The notes under the pieces were generated by a model. The model was not told the DNA's origin, did no database searches, and saw only the letters and a list, made by a program, of their open reading frames with translations. DNA of 13,608 nt. Source: Stenotrophomonas sp. UBA7346. GTDB lineage: Bacteria > Pseudomonadota > Gammaproteobacteria > Xanthomonadales > Xanthomonadaceae. Of the stretch, positions 1 to 6,537 are shown piece after piece. The first letter of the stretch is position 1; each line of letters starts with the position of its first letter. Made by a program: the position numbers and the translations under genes. The stretch lies in contig DKPB01000027.1 in the NCBI GenBank assembly GCA_002471015.1, positions 13,219-26,826 on the forward strand, in the 5' to 3' direction.

Positions 1-46
1 GCAGTTGCAGTTGCAGTTGCCGTTGCAGTTGCCGTTGCCGTTGCTC
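1..46. repeat. Degenerate hexamer tandem array (GTTGCA/GTTGCC)
   Basis: Seven or more consecutive hexamers of GTTGCA or GTTGCC run from the window edge to the GCTCTAAAGC block. The array may extend further left. The mirror array in the opposite orientation lies near 700-750. In the frames that read it, it gives Ala-Val or Ala-Leu dipeptide runs, typical of spurious reading frames. Confidence 0.85.
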
Positions 47-106
47 TAAAGCTTTTGATCTACGGGCCCCTTCCGCAGCGACGCAGCCGACGGATAAGAC
101 CCCGGA

Positions 107-167
107 TGGGGCGACGTACATGGATGCACGTCGTTTTTCGACGATACAGGGATGTATCGTCGAAAAA
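107..167. repeat. Nested hairpins of the left arm
   Basis: A 15-bp perfect stem, TTTTTCGACGATACA at 134-148 with its complement at 153-167, closes a GGGA loop. Just before it, at about 112-133, is a 10-bp palindrome centred on GG (arms CGACGTACAT and ATGCACGTCG, one mismatch). Both structures recur in the right arm. The stem is followed by A-rich rather than T-rich sequence on each strand, so it is not an obvious terminator. Confidence 0.85.
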
Positions 168-226
168 TCCCGGCGGCGGAGTGGACCCGCGACGCGTAGC
201 GGCGTGGGCGCGGAGGCAGGGTGTGC

Positions 227-250
227 TTGACCAGCCATTCGGCTGTTGAG
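227..250 (+). repeat. Third copy of the 24-bp inverted-end motif
   Basis: This stretch starts TTGACCAGCCATTCGG and differs at only its last base from the left end of the 95-bp unit at 422-445. It is preceded by GGTGTGC, the reverse complement of the GCACACC that follows the unit at 517-523. It therefore marks the inner boundary of the left arm. Confidence 0.85.
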
Positions 251-269
251 GAGCTTTTCTTTTGGTTAT

Positions 270-317
270 CTTTTCTTTGCACAAGCAAAGAAAAGTAACT
301 CGCTCCCCGAAGGGGAG
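270..317. repeat. Two hairpins in the repeat spacer
   Basis: CTTTTCTTTGC (270-280) pairs perfectly with GCAAAGAAAAG (285-295) around an ACAA loop. CTCCCC (303-308) pairs with GGGGAG (312-317) around a three-base loop. A shorter version of the first hairpin (stem TTCTTTGC, loop TTGT) sits at 452-471 inside the 95-bp unit, so the CTTTGC hairpin appears to be a recurring module. Confidence 0.75.
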
Positions 318-421
318 TGAAAGCCTTTGCTCTTGCTCTCGTTCCAGCTCCAGCAGTAGTAGCAACAGCAATCAAGATCAAGATCAAGGGCTTTCGCCCG
401 CCTTCGGCGCGCGAGCACACC
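318..421. repeat. Low-complexity centre of the composite repeat
   Basis: The stretch from about 325 to 390 is made of short degenerate hexamer-like runs (CTTGCT, CAGTAG, CAACAG, then repeated ATCAAG). They resemble the outer arrays in style but not in sequence. It ends in a GC-rich CGCCTTCGGCG palindrome near 398-410 and the GCACACC (415-421) that precedes the 95-bp unit. Confidence 0.6.
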
Positions 422-516
422 TTGACCAGCCATTCGGCTGTTGAAGAGCTCTTCTTTGCTTGTGCAAAGAAACGTGGCCCAAAGAGGTGCTTTTCAACAG
501 CCGAATGGCTGGTCAA
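422..516. repeat. 95-bp MITE-like unit with perfect 24-bp inverted ends
   Basis: The first 24 bases (422-445, starting TTGACCAGCCATTCGG) are the exact reverse complement of the last 24 (493-516). The interior holds an 8-bp CTTTGC hairpin (452-471) and no coding capacity. The unit is flanked by the same 7-mer in direct orientation, GCACACC at 415-421 and again at 517-523, which is what a target-site duplication would look like. The right end is also the start of the right arm of the larger inverted repeat, so the 7-mer could instead be part of that repeat. No transposase is present. The family is not identified. Confidence 0.65.
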
Positions 517-575
517 GCACACCCTGCCTACGCGCCTTCCGCGCTGCGCGCTACAGGTCCACTCCGCTGGCAGGA

Positions 576-632
576 TTTTTCGACGATACATCCCTGTATC
601 GTCGAAAAACGACGTGCATCCATGCACGTCGC
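576..632. repeat. Nested hairpins of the right arm
   Basis: The 15-bp stem at 576-590 / 595-609 has a TCCC loop. It is followed by a perfect 10-bp palindrome, CGACGTGCAT and ATGCACGTCG, around CC at about 610-631. Both are better preserved than the counterparts at 107-167. Confidence 0.85.
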
Positions 633-701
633 CCCGTACGGGGTCTTGTCTGCCAGCTCCGTCGCTGCGGAAGGGGCCCGGTGGATCAAGAGCTTTAGAG
701 C

Positions 702-750
702 AACGGCAACTGCAACTGCAACTGCCAAAGCCAAAGCCAAAGCAACTGCA
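702..750. repeat. Right-hand hexamer array
   Basis: The array reads AACGGC, then three AACTGC units, then an AAAGCC-type run, and returns to AACTGC. It is the inverted counterpart of the GTTGCM array at 1-46, with an extra unit type (AAAGCC) that the visible left end lacks. Confidence 0.8.
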
Positions 751-761
751 CCCCTCCCATA

Positions 762-790
762 CCCTCCCCTACGCTTTGCGTAAGGGAGGG
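762..790. repeat. Strong 13-bp hairpin
   Basis: CCCTCCCCTACGC (762-774) and GCGTAAGGGAGGG (778-790) pair at 12 of 13 positions around a TTT loop. No T-run follows on either strand. It lies beyond the 3' end of pepQ and could protect or end that transcript, but it also looks like a dispersed CCCTC-type intergenic repeat related to the one at 9793-9827. Confidence 0.7.
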
Positions 791-809
791 CAAGTGCCAA
801 TGCACTTAG

Positions 810-835
810 CCCGGGTAAGCGTCAGCGCACCCGGG
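810..835. repeat. CCCGGGT / ACCCGGG inverted repeat
   Basis: A perfect 7-bp stem, CCCGGGT (810-816) with ACCCGGG (829-835), closes a 12-base loop. It looks like a dispersed GC-rich repeat and is a possible 3' structure for the pepQ transcript. No U-tract is seen. Confidence 0.65.
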
Positions 836-965
836 AAGCCGACCTCGATCGCCGCCGAGTGAGGCGCAAACGAATACGGCCCAGCTTTCGCCAGGCCGCA
901 GTCAACTGCATCAACGGTGTATTCCGATAACCAGGGCAGCAGCTACACGCCGCCCCGGCAAGCCA
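836..965. other. Intergenic stretch downstream of pepQ
   Basis: About 130 bases of unstructured sequence lie between the last hairpin and the pepQ stop codon. I see no gene, RNA or convincing terminator in it. Confidence 0.5.
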
Positions 966-2294
966 TTACGCCTGCGCGGCAAACTCCGGACGGGTCAGGT
1001 TGTCCGCTTCGCCTTCGGTGCACAGCACCTCGTCTTCGATGCGTACGCCGCCATAGGGACGGAAGAAATCCACACGGTCCCAGTTGACGCTGGCGCCATT
1101 GCCGGCCTTCTTCACTTCGTCCAGCAGCATGTCGATGAAATACAGGCCCGGCTCGATGGTCACCACCATGCCTGGCTCCAGTACGCGGGTCATGCGCAGG
1201 TAGGGGTGACCGGCCGGGCGCTCGATGCGGCCGCCGTCCTCGCTGGCCGCAAAGCCGGCCACGTCGTGCACCTGCGCACCGATCAGATGGCCAATGCCGT
1301 GCGGGAAGAAGGCCGCGCTTACACCGGTGGCCAGCGCGGTCTCCGGCGAGACAGTGATCACGCCGAACTCCTTGAGGATGCCCATCAGCGACAGGTGCGC
1401 ATCGATGTGCAGCTGCTTGTAGTCAAAACCGGGCCGCACCGCCGCGCACATCTTCAGCTGGGCGGCGTCGATCGCGTCGATGAAGGCCTGGAACTCATCG
1501 TGGCCCGCCGCGGCATAGGTGCGGGTGATGTCGCTGGCATAGCCATGGGCCGAGGCGCCGGCGTCGATCAGGAAGCTGCGCAGCGGCTGCGGGGCCTGCT
1601 TGCCCAGGTCGGTGTAATGCAGCACCGCGGCGTGTTCGTTGAGGCCGATGATGTTGCCGTACGGCAGCTCATTGGCGTCCTGCCCGACGGCGCTGCAATA
1701 CGCCATGTGGATCTCGAACTCGCTGGCACCGGCGCGGAACGCCGCCTCGGCGGCGCGGTGGCCGCGTACGCCCAGGACCTGGGCCTGACGCATCAGCGCG
1801 ATCTCGTAGGCGGTCTTGTAGCCGCGGTGCCATTCCAGGTAGTTGATCACCGCCGGCGGGTTGTTGGGGGCAAAACCGCCCAGCGCGCTCTGCGGCTCGC
1901 CGAGGATGGCGCAGCGGCTGGGGTCGGCCGGCAGCAGGGCCAGCGCCTCTTCCGGCTTGCGGATGATGTGGATGTCGAAATGCTCCACCCACCAGCCGCT
2001 GGGAGCGTCCGGGACCACGTGCCAGTAATCGAAGGGCTGGTAGAACACCAGGGTCGGGCGCTTGCCCGGGGTGTGGATCAGCCAGCTGTACGGCAGCTTG
2101 GTCAGCGGCAGCCAGGTCTTGAACTGCGGGTTGACCGCGTACGGATAGTCGCGGTCGTCGAACACCTGATAGTGCTGGGTGCCGCTGGGAACCACCAGAT
2201 GGTCGTAGCCAGCGCGGCCCAGGGCCGTATCGGCACGGCGGATCATTTCGCCCAGATGCTGGGAATACAGGGCGCCGGGATCTTGCTGGTTCAT
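966..2294 (-). CDS. pepQ: Xaa-Pro dipeptidase (prolidase)
   Basis: The product is 442 residues, matching E. coli-type PepQ (about 443). It is a cytoplasmic dinuclear metal-dependent peptidase of the pita-bread (M24) fold that cleaves X-Pro dipeptides in peptide recycling; some homologues also hydrolyse organophosphate esters. All five expected metal ligands are visible: D244 in LIDAG, D255 in SDITRTY, H336 in PHGIGH, E381 in TIEPGLYF and E420 in VRIEDEVL. The region before about residue 165 is the less conserved N-terminal domain. The ATG is the first one available and starts MNQQDPGALY. Its ribosome-binding site is weak. The gene lies 82 bases after the PilZ gene on the same strand, so it could be read through from the rph-to-PilZ set or have its own promoter. 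The long plus-strand frame over it is an antisense shadow. Confidence 0.95.
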   Translation of the reverse strand: MNQQDPGALYSQHLGEMIRRADTALGRAGYDHLVVPSGTQHYQVFDDRDYPYAVNPQFKTWLPLTKLPYSWLIHTPGKRPTLVFYQPFDYWHVVPDAPSGWWVEHFDIHIIRKPEEALALLPADPSRCAILGEPQSALGGFAPNNPPAVINYLEWHRGYKTAYEIALMRQAQVLGVRGHRAAEAAFRAGASEFEIHMAYCSAVGQDANELPYGNIIGLNEHAAVLHYTDLGKQAPQPLRSFLIDAGASAHGYASDITRTYAAAGHDEFQAFIDAIDAAQLKMCAAVRPGFDYKQLHIDAHLSLMGILKEFGVITVSPETALATGVSAAFFPHGIGHLIGAQVHDVAGFAASEDGGRIERPAGHPYLRMTRVLEPGMVVTIEPGLYFIDMLLDEVKKAGNGASVNWDRVDFFRPYGGVRIEDEVLCTEGEADNLTRPEFAAQA

Positions 2295-2376
2295 TGCGGT
2301 GGCTCGCTGGTCGGTACGGAATACAGGCCATGATTCTGCCGCAAACGGCTTGCCGCTGCTGTGCCGGTTTCGGCAC

Positions 2377-2724
2377 TCAGGGTGCCGGCAGGCTCTCTTC
2401 TATCCAGCGCACCAGGTGTTCGCGCTGCTCCTTGGGCAGGGTCAGGAAGCGAAAGCCCACCCAGGACTGCTCCGGCGCCTGCGCTGGTTCGCGCCACAAC
2501 AGGTGCACACCCGCATCGATCGTGGTCTGGCCGCCGCGACCGTCGGGAATAGCGAACTGCAACTGGTACAGCGCGTCCTCGTGCAGCCCGCTGGAGGCGA
2601 TCAGCAGCATGCCGGTTTCGGAAATATTGCTGAGCCGGCCGATCACTGCGCCAGTCATCTGGTCACGGACCGCGATCAGCGACGGCACCGGCAGGCGTGG
2701 GGCGCGACGGGTTTCGGTGGTCAT
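2377..2724 (-). CDS. PilZ-domain protein, probable c-di-GMP receptor
   Basis: A 115-residue single-domain PilZ protein. The c-di-GMP-binding signature is intact: the arginine motif near the N-terminus (R6xxxR10 in RRAPR) and the N33-I-S35-E-T-G38 match to (D/N)xSxxG. The WVGFRFL strand near residues 88-94 is also typical. No other domain, signal peptide or membrane segment is present, so it should be a cytoplasmic adaptor. Its start codon overlaps the stop of the preceding DUF1631 gene by four bases (ATGA), implying coupled translation and a shared role. A 6-bp inverted repeat (GTGCCG/CGGCAC, 2361-2376) follows the stop directly, without a T-run. Binding of c-di-GMP is inferred from the motif only, and the partner and output are not known from sequence. 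Confidence 0.9.
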   Translation of the reverse strand: MTTETRRAPRLPVPSLIAVRDQMTGAVIGRLSNISETGMLLIASSGLHEDALYQLQFAIPDGRGGQTTIDAGVHLLWREPAQAPEQSWVGFRFLTLPKEQREHLVRWIEESLPAP

Positions 2725-5189
2725 GCGCCCTCCGCGGCGTTGGTGTCGGTGCCGGCAATGGCGCGCAAGGTGCGCAGGGTGGCCTGCCAGGCACGGTCAA
2801 TCAGGCGGCCACGGTCCTCGGTGACGATGCGCAGCTGGCCACCGGCCATCAAGCGCGCAAGTGCATCGAGTGAGTGCTCGGCCACCTTCTGCCCGCGTTG
2901 ATTGACGAACAACGCGTTGTCGGTGATCAGGCTATACCAGGACAGGCGCTGGCGACGGCTGTCGCCCTGCTGGTTGATGGTGAACTCGAACCAGGTGCCA
3001 AAGGGCAGGGTACGCAGCTGGCGGTAGAAGCCTTCTTCGGTGGCATTGCGCTCGGGCTGGGCATTCTTCCTGCGTTCTTCCTCCTCGTCACGGTCACCGG
3101 CTTCGCCCAGCCGCGAACGCGCCTTCAGCTTTGCGCTGAGTTCGGTCTTGGAGGTGACGTCGTCGTCGCCGCCGGGCGAGGACAGGCGGCGGGCGATGGC
3201 GCCAGCTTCGTCGCGGTGGTAGCCCACCTGCAGCAGCGCGTCCTCGATCTGCTCGCCGAAGGCGATGTCGGGAGCACCGCCCGGCGGCAGGCGGGTGATC
3301 TGGCTGATGCGGCGGGTGGCCTGCAGGCGCTGCTGCCACTCCTCGGACAGCTCGCCCTGGCGCAGCAGGGTCAGGGTCAGCACATCGGCCCATGCCTTGC
3401 GCAGCAGTGTCTGCACGAACTTTGGCGGTGCCTCGCTGGCACATAGTTCATCGATGCTGCGGTTCGCCAGTTGCTTGGCCGCTTCCAGTTTTTCCTTGCC
3501 GCGCGCGGCTTCCACCTGGCGGCGTTCGGCCACTTCGGCGCGGCGGGCGGCACCGCGCAGATGGGTCTGGATGCGTTCGTTGGCCTCGACGAAAACCGAT
3601 TCGTCGCCTTCATAGTCGGTAACGACCTTTTCAACCGCTTCGCCCAGTTTGTACAACAGCATGGGGTCGCTGTCGTCGTCACTGAGCCAGACCGCACCGG
3701 ATTCGGCCACCGCATTGAGCAGTTCACGGGCCGGGTGCTGGTCGCGCTGGAAAAAATTCTGGTCACGGATCGCGGCCCTGGCCAAAGGCACCTGCAATTG
3801 GTTGAGCAGGTCGGCGGCGGGGCCCTCGGTACGGACTTCACGCTGGATCTGGGTATAGAGCATGCCCAGCAGGTCCAGGGTGTCGGCATCCTGGCTGGAC
3901 AGCGCGGCGTTGCTGCCGTGTTCGGCACGCAGCTGGGCCAGCAATGCGTCGTGGATATCCTTGAAGCCACGCCGCGCGCCGGGCGCGGCGGCCTGCGCCT
4001 GCAGCTTGCCCAGCACCCCCATCACCGCATCGCTGGGCACCGCCTTGGGGGCAGCCTGGGGCGAGGTCATCGGCGGCAGGGCAGGTGAGGTGCCCGCCTG
4101 CGGGCCCACGCCAGGCTGGGGTTGCATGGATGCGGCAGCAGCGACGCCCGCACCGGCGAAGATGCTTTGTCCGCTGGCATCGACCGTGTTGGCGGCCAGT
4201 GAGGCAATGCTGCCGCCAGTGGCAGGTGCCTGGCGGGAAAGTGTCTGCCGCGCGGCATCCAGCAGGGCATGCAGGCTGGCAGCGCTGGCCGCATCGGCCT
4301 GCGGCTTCGCTGCCACCGCGGCGGGCGCCGCTGCCGGAGCGGCGCTGGGCAGTTGTGTCCAGGAGGCCGCCGGACCTTGTCCCTGCCAACTGGTCAGCGG
4401 TGCCTGCCCGGCGTTGCGGGGGGCGTCGGCGGGGTTGCCGGCGACACTGCCTGGGCCATGCCCGCGGGGTGCCGAGGGGCGGGCCAGGTAAGGCCGGTAG
4501 ACCAGCCCGGGCAGGATGCCTTCGCGGGCCAGCAGGATGTTGAGGCGGTCGCACAGTTCGGTATGCCGCTCCATCGCCTGCCGGTCGAACACCTGGTACA
4601 GCAGCAGCTGGGTTTCCAGATTCACCTGTAGCTGTTCGCCGCTGTCGCGCAGGGCGCGGCACAGCGAGTACGGGCCGGTGGGCAGCCGTTCGCTGTCGAA
4701 GGCCGGCTGCGCCGCCAGTACCGCAAACCGCTGCCCCAGCAGTTGCATGGCGCTGACGCCGCGGCTGCTCTCGCGGCGGGCCATGTCGTGCAGCACGATG
4801 TCGCGGTCGATGTCGGTGTCTTCGACCAGGGTCATGGTCTTGAAGCTGGGTTTGGCGCGCTCCTCGACGACCGGTGTGGGCAGGCTCTTGAGGTCGGCCA
4901 GCTGTGCTGCCAGGGCGTCCAGGTAGCTCTTGGGAAAACGCTCGGCGGTGTCGCGCAGCAGCCGCATCTGGGCATAGACATCGGCCTGCACCTGGCTGTT
5001 GCGTGCTTTTTCAGCGCTCTGGAACAAAGCTCTTTCCAGCTCGACCATGGTCAGCTGCAGCGGCGTGTACAGCACTTCCACCGCGGTCAGATAGACGCTT
5101 TCAAGCAGCTCGCGCACGCGCGCGGGCGCTGGCGCGCCGGCAATACGCTCCAGCGCCTGCTTGGAAGTGCGTGATGCGGTCCCTGACAT
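2721..5189 (-). CDS. DUF1631 family protein
   Basis: A large protein of 822 residues belonging to the uncharacterised DUF1631 family. Such proteins are sometimes labelled thymidine phosphorylase in databases; I see nothing supporting that. Visible architecture: an alpha-helical N-terminal part (about 10-230); a disordered Ala/Pro/Gln/Gly-rich linker (about 235-405); a second helical region (about 408-670) with a charged, coiled-coil-like stretch near 535-580; an acidic/basic DEEEERRK patch near 701-708; and a C-terminal beta-rich segment (about 725-790) with GTWFEF, RLSWYS and LFVNQRG. The start chosen is the ATG at 5189 (MSGTASRTSK), which has AGGGA eight bases upstream. The frame stays open back to 5324, but that start would overlap hemW by 64 bases. 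The stop overlaps the PilZ gene start. No signal peptide or membrane segment is seen. Confidence 0.85.
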   Translation of the reverse strand: MSGTASRTSKQALERIAGAPAPARVRELLESVYLTAVEVLYTPLQLTMVELERALFQSAEKARNSQVQADVYAQMRLLRDTAERFPKSYLDALAAQLADLKSLPTPVVEERAKPSFKTMTLVEDTDIDRDIVLHDMARRESSRGVSAMQLLGQRFAVLAAQPAFDSERLPTGPYSLCRALRDSGEQLQVNLETQLLLYQVFDRQAMERHTELCDRLNILLAREGILPGLVYRPYLARPSAPRGHGPGSVAGNPADAPRNAGQAPLTSWQGQGPAASWTQLPSAAPAAAPAAVAAKPQADAASAASLHALLDAARQTLSRQAPATGGSIASLAANTVDASGQSIFAGAGVAAAASMQPQPGVGPQAGTSPALPPMTSPQAAPKAVPSDAVMGVLGKLQAQAAAPGARRGFKDIHDALLAQLRAEHGSNAALSSQDADTLDLLGMLYTQIQREVRTEGPAADLLNQLQVPLARAAIRDQNFFQRDQHPARELLNAVAESGAVWLSDDDSDPMLLYKLGEAVEKVVTDYEGDESVFVEANERIQTHLRGAARRAEVAERRQVEAARGKEKLEAAKQLANRSIDELCASEAPPKFVQTLLRKAWADVLTLTLLRQGELSEEWQQRLQATRRISQITRLPPGGAPDIAFGEQIEDALLQVGYHRDEAGAIARRLSSPGGDDDVTSKTELSAKLKARSRLGEAGDRDEEEERRKNAQPERNATEEGFYRQLRTLPFGTWFEFTINQQGDSRRQRLSWYSLITDNALFVNQRGQKVAEHSLDALARLMAGGQLRIVTEDRGRLIDRAWQATLRTLRAIAGTDTNAAEGA

Positions 5190-5260
5190 CTGAGTGATCC
5201 CTGCCCCTTGGGGCGTGATTTCTATCACTTTGGTGACGTGTTCGCCACTTTTACTGGTTG

Positions 5261-6496
5261 TTATGTCAGGAAAAGCCCTACAACGTCGTTCGTGAAGCGA
5301 CGGCCGAGTTCGGTCGGAACCCAATGCTGGCCGCTGCTGTCGGCAAGCAGCCAGCCGCGTGCACTGGCCTCCTGCAAGGCCGGCAGCAGTACCGTGCGTG
5401 ACAACCCCGTGCGCGATTCGAAATCGCGCAGGCTGAAGCCTTCGTGCAGGCGCAGCAGGTTGAGCATGTACTCGAACGGCAGGCGCTCGGCGCTGATCAC
5501 GTCATCGCCACCGATGCTGGCCGCGCTGCCGGCGGTGTCCATGAAGGTCTGCGGGTGCTTGTGCTTCCAGCGGCGCAGCACGTGCTGCTCGGCGCCGGAG
5601 CTGATCTTGCCGTGGGCGCCGGCGCCGATGCCCAGATAGTCGCCGAAGCGCCAGTAGTTCAGGTTGTGCTGGCACTGCCAGCCGTCACGCGCATAGGCGC
5701 TGACCTCGTACTGGCCGTAACCGCGCTCGCCGAGCAGGGCCTGGCAATGCTCCTGGATGTCCCAGGCGGTGTCTTCGTCGGGGATACCCTGTGGCGGCTT
5801 GGCGAAGAACACGGTGTTCGGCTCCAGCGTCAGCTGGTAGTGCGAGATATGCGTGGGTTCCAGGGCAAACGCACGCTCCAGGTCGTGCTCGGCCTGGGCC
5901 AGGGTCTGCTGCGGCAGCGCGTACATCAGGTCGATGTTGAAGTTGTTGTAGCCGGCGTCCTGGGCCAGCTTGACCGCGCGTTCGGCCTCGTTGCTGTCGT
6001 GGATGCGACCCAATCGCTGCAGCGCTTCGTCGTTGAAGGTCTGGATACCGAAGCTGATGCGGTTGACCCCGGCTGCGCGGTAGCGGTCGAAGCGGCCGTG
6101 CTCGGCGGTGCCGGGGTTGGTCTCCAGCGTCACTTCCAGGTTCGGGGCGAAGCGCAGGCGTGCGCTGGCCTGCTGCAGGAAGCGATCGATCGCTTCGGGC
6201 GGGAACAGGCTGGGTGTGCCACCGCCAAAGAACACGCTGCTGACCACCCGGCCCCAGACCAGCGGCAGGTCCTGGTCCAGGTCGCGGATCAGCGCATCGA
6301 TATAGGCATCGAAGGGCAACTCGCCCTTGCCCGCATGCGAGTTGAAGTCGCAGTACGGGCATTTGCGCACGCACCACGGCAGGTGCACGTACAGCGCCAG
6401 TGGTGGCGGCACCAGCTGCACACCGGCAGCGTGACCGTGATCGATCGCGCAGGATTCGCCGGGAAGGTGGTTGCAGTGGTCGTGGGAGTGCGGCAT
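5261..6496 (-). CDS. hemW: Radical SAM haem chaperone HemW
   Basis: The product is 411 residues. HemW proteins resemble coproporphyrinogen dehydrogenase HemN but act as haem chaperones. The radical-SAM cluster motif CVRKCPYC is at C42, C46 and C49, followed by DFNSH as in HemW. GGGTPS (91-96), the ETNPGT strand, GVNRISFGIQTF and a C-terminal HemN-type domain follow. The only ATG start adds about 28 residues before the usual LALYVHLPWC beginning, and this extension is rich in His and Cys (H3, H5, H7, C8, H10, C16, H20, H22). Its third codon positions are mostly C or G, so it looks translated. There is no clear Shine-Dalgarno sequence before the ATG, and GTG codons at residues 26 and 29 are possible alternatives. 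The gene lies 41 bases after the membrane-protein gene. HemW often sits beside rdgB, as here. Confidence 0.93.
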   Translation of the reverse strand: MPHSHDHCNHLPGESCAIDHGHAAGVQLVPPPLALYVHLPWCVRKCPYCDFNSHAGKGELPFDAYIDALIRDLDQDLPLVWGRVVSSVFFGGGTPSLFPPEAIDRFLQQASARLRFAPNLEVTLETNPGTAEHGRFDRYRAAGVNRISFGIQTFNDEALQRLGRIHDSNEAERAVKLAQDAGYNNFNIDLMYALPQQTLAQAEHDLERAFALEPTHISHYQLTLEPNTVFFAKPPQGIPDEDTAWDIQEHCQALLGERGYGQYEVSAYARDGWQCQHNLNYWRFGDYLGIGAGAHGKISSGAEQHVLRRWKHKHPQTFMDTAGSAASIGGDDVISAERLPFEYMLNLLRLHEGFSLRDFESRTGLSRTVLLPALQEASARGWLLADSSGQHWVPTELGRRFTNDVVGLFLT

Positions 6497-6537
6497 GGAC
6501 GGCTGTTGGAAAGAGTGGGAGTACAGGGTTACGGGCG

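Larger units (their letters stand above)
1..745. repeat. Composite long inverted repeat, noncoding
   Basis: The left arm (about 1-250) reads as the reverse complement of the right arm (about 493-745), with roughly 85-90% identity by eye. A spacer of about 240 bases separates them. Shared landmarks, from the inside out, are the motif ending GGCTGGTCAA, a GCACACCCTGCC block, a GTCCACTCCGC block, a 15-bp hairpin, a second short palindrome, GCTGCGGAAGGGGCCC, GCTTTAGAGCAACGGC, and hexamer arrays at both outer ends. Open frames cross the region on both strands, but they are low-complexity shadows of the repeats with no recognisable protein domain, so I do not call genes. The element may continue to the left of the window. 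Its function is unknown. It resembles the dispersed intergenic repeats common in Xanthomonadaceae, but I cannot assign a named family. Confidence 0.85.

Noticed and set aside
1..750. CRISPR array
   Set aside because: The short repeats are contiguous hexamers without spacers, and the larger repeats are inverted and not regularly spaced. No cas gene is present.
46..862. Several open frames of 60-190 codons across the left repeat
   Set aside because: They read through the inverted repeats on both strands and in several frames, giving the same peptides (for example LTSHSAVE, STAEWLV) from repeat copies and Ala-Val runs from hexamers. No start signals or domains were seen.
1206..2333. 375-codon plus-strand open frame opposite pepQ
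   Set aside because: It is an antisense shadow of a prolidase that keeps all five metal ligands.
5190..5324. N-terminal extension of the DUF1631 protein to an ATG at 5324
   Set aside because: It would overlap hemW by 64 bases, and the ATG at 5189 has a better ribosome-binding site.
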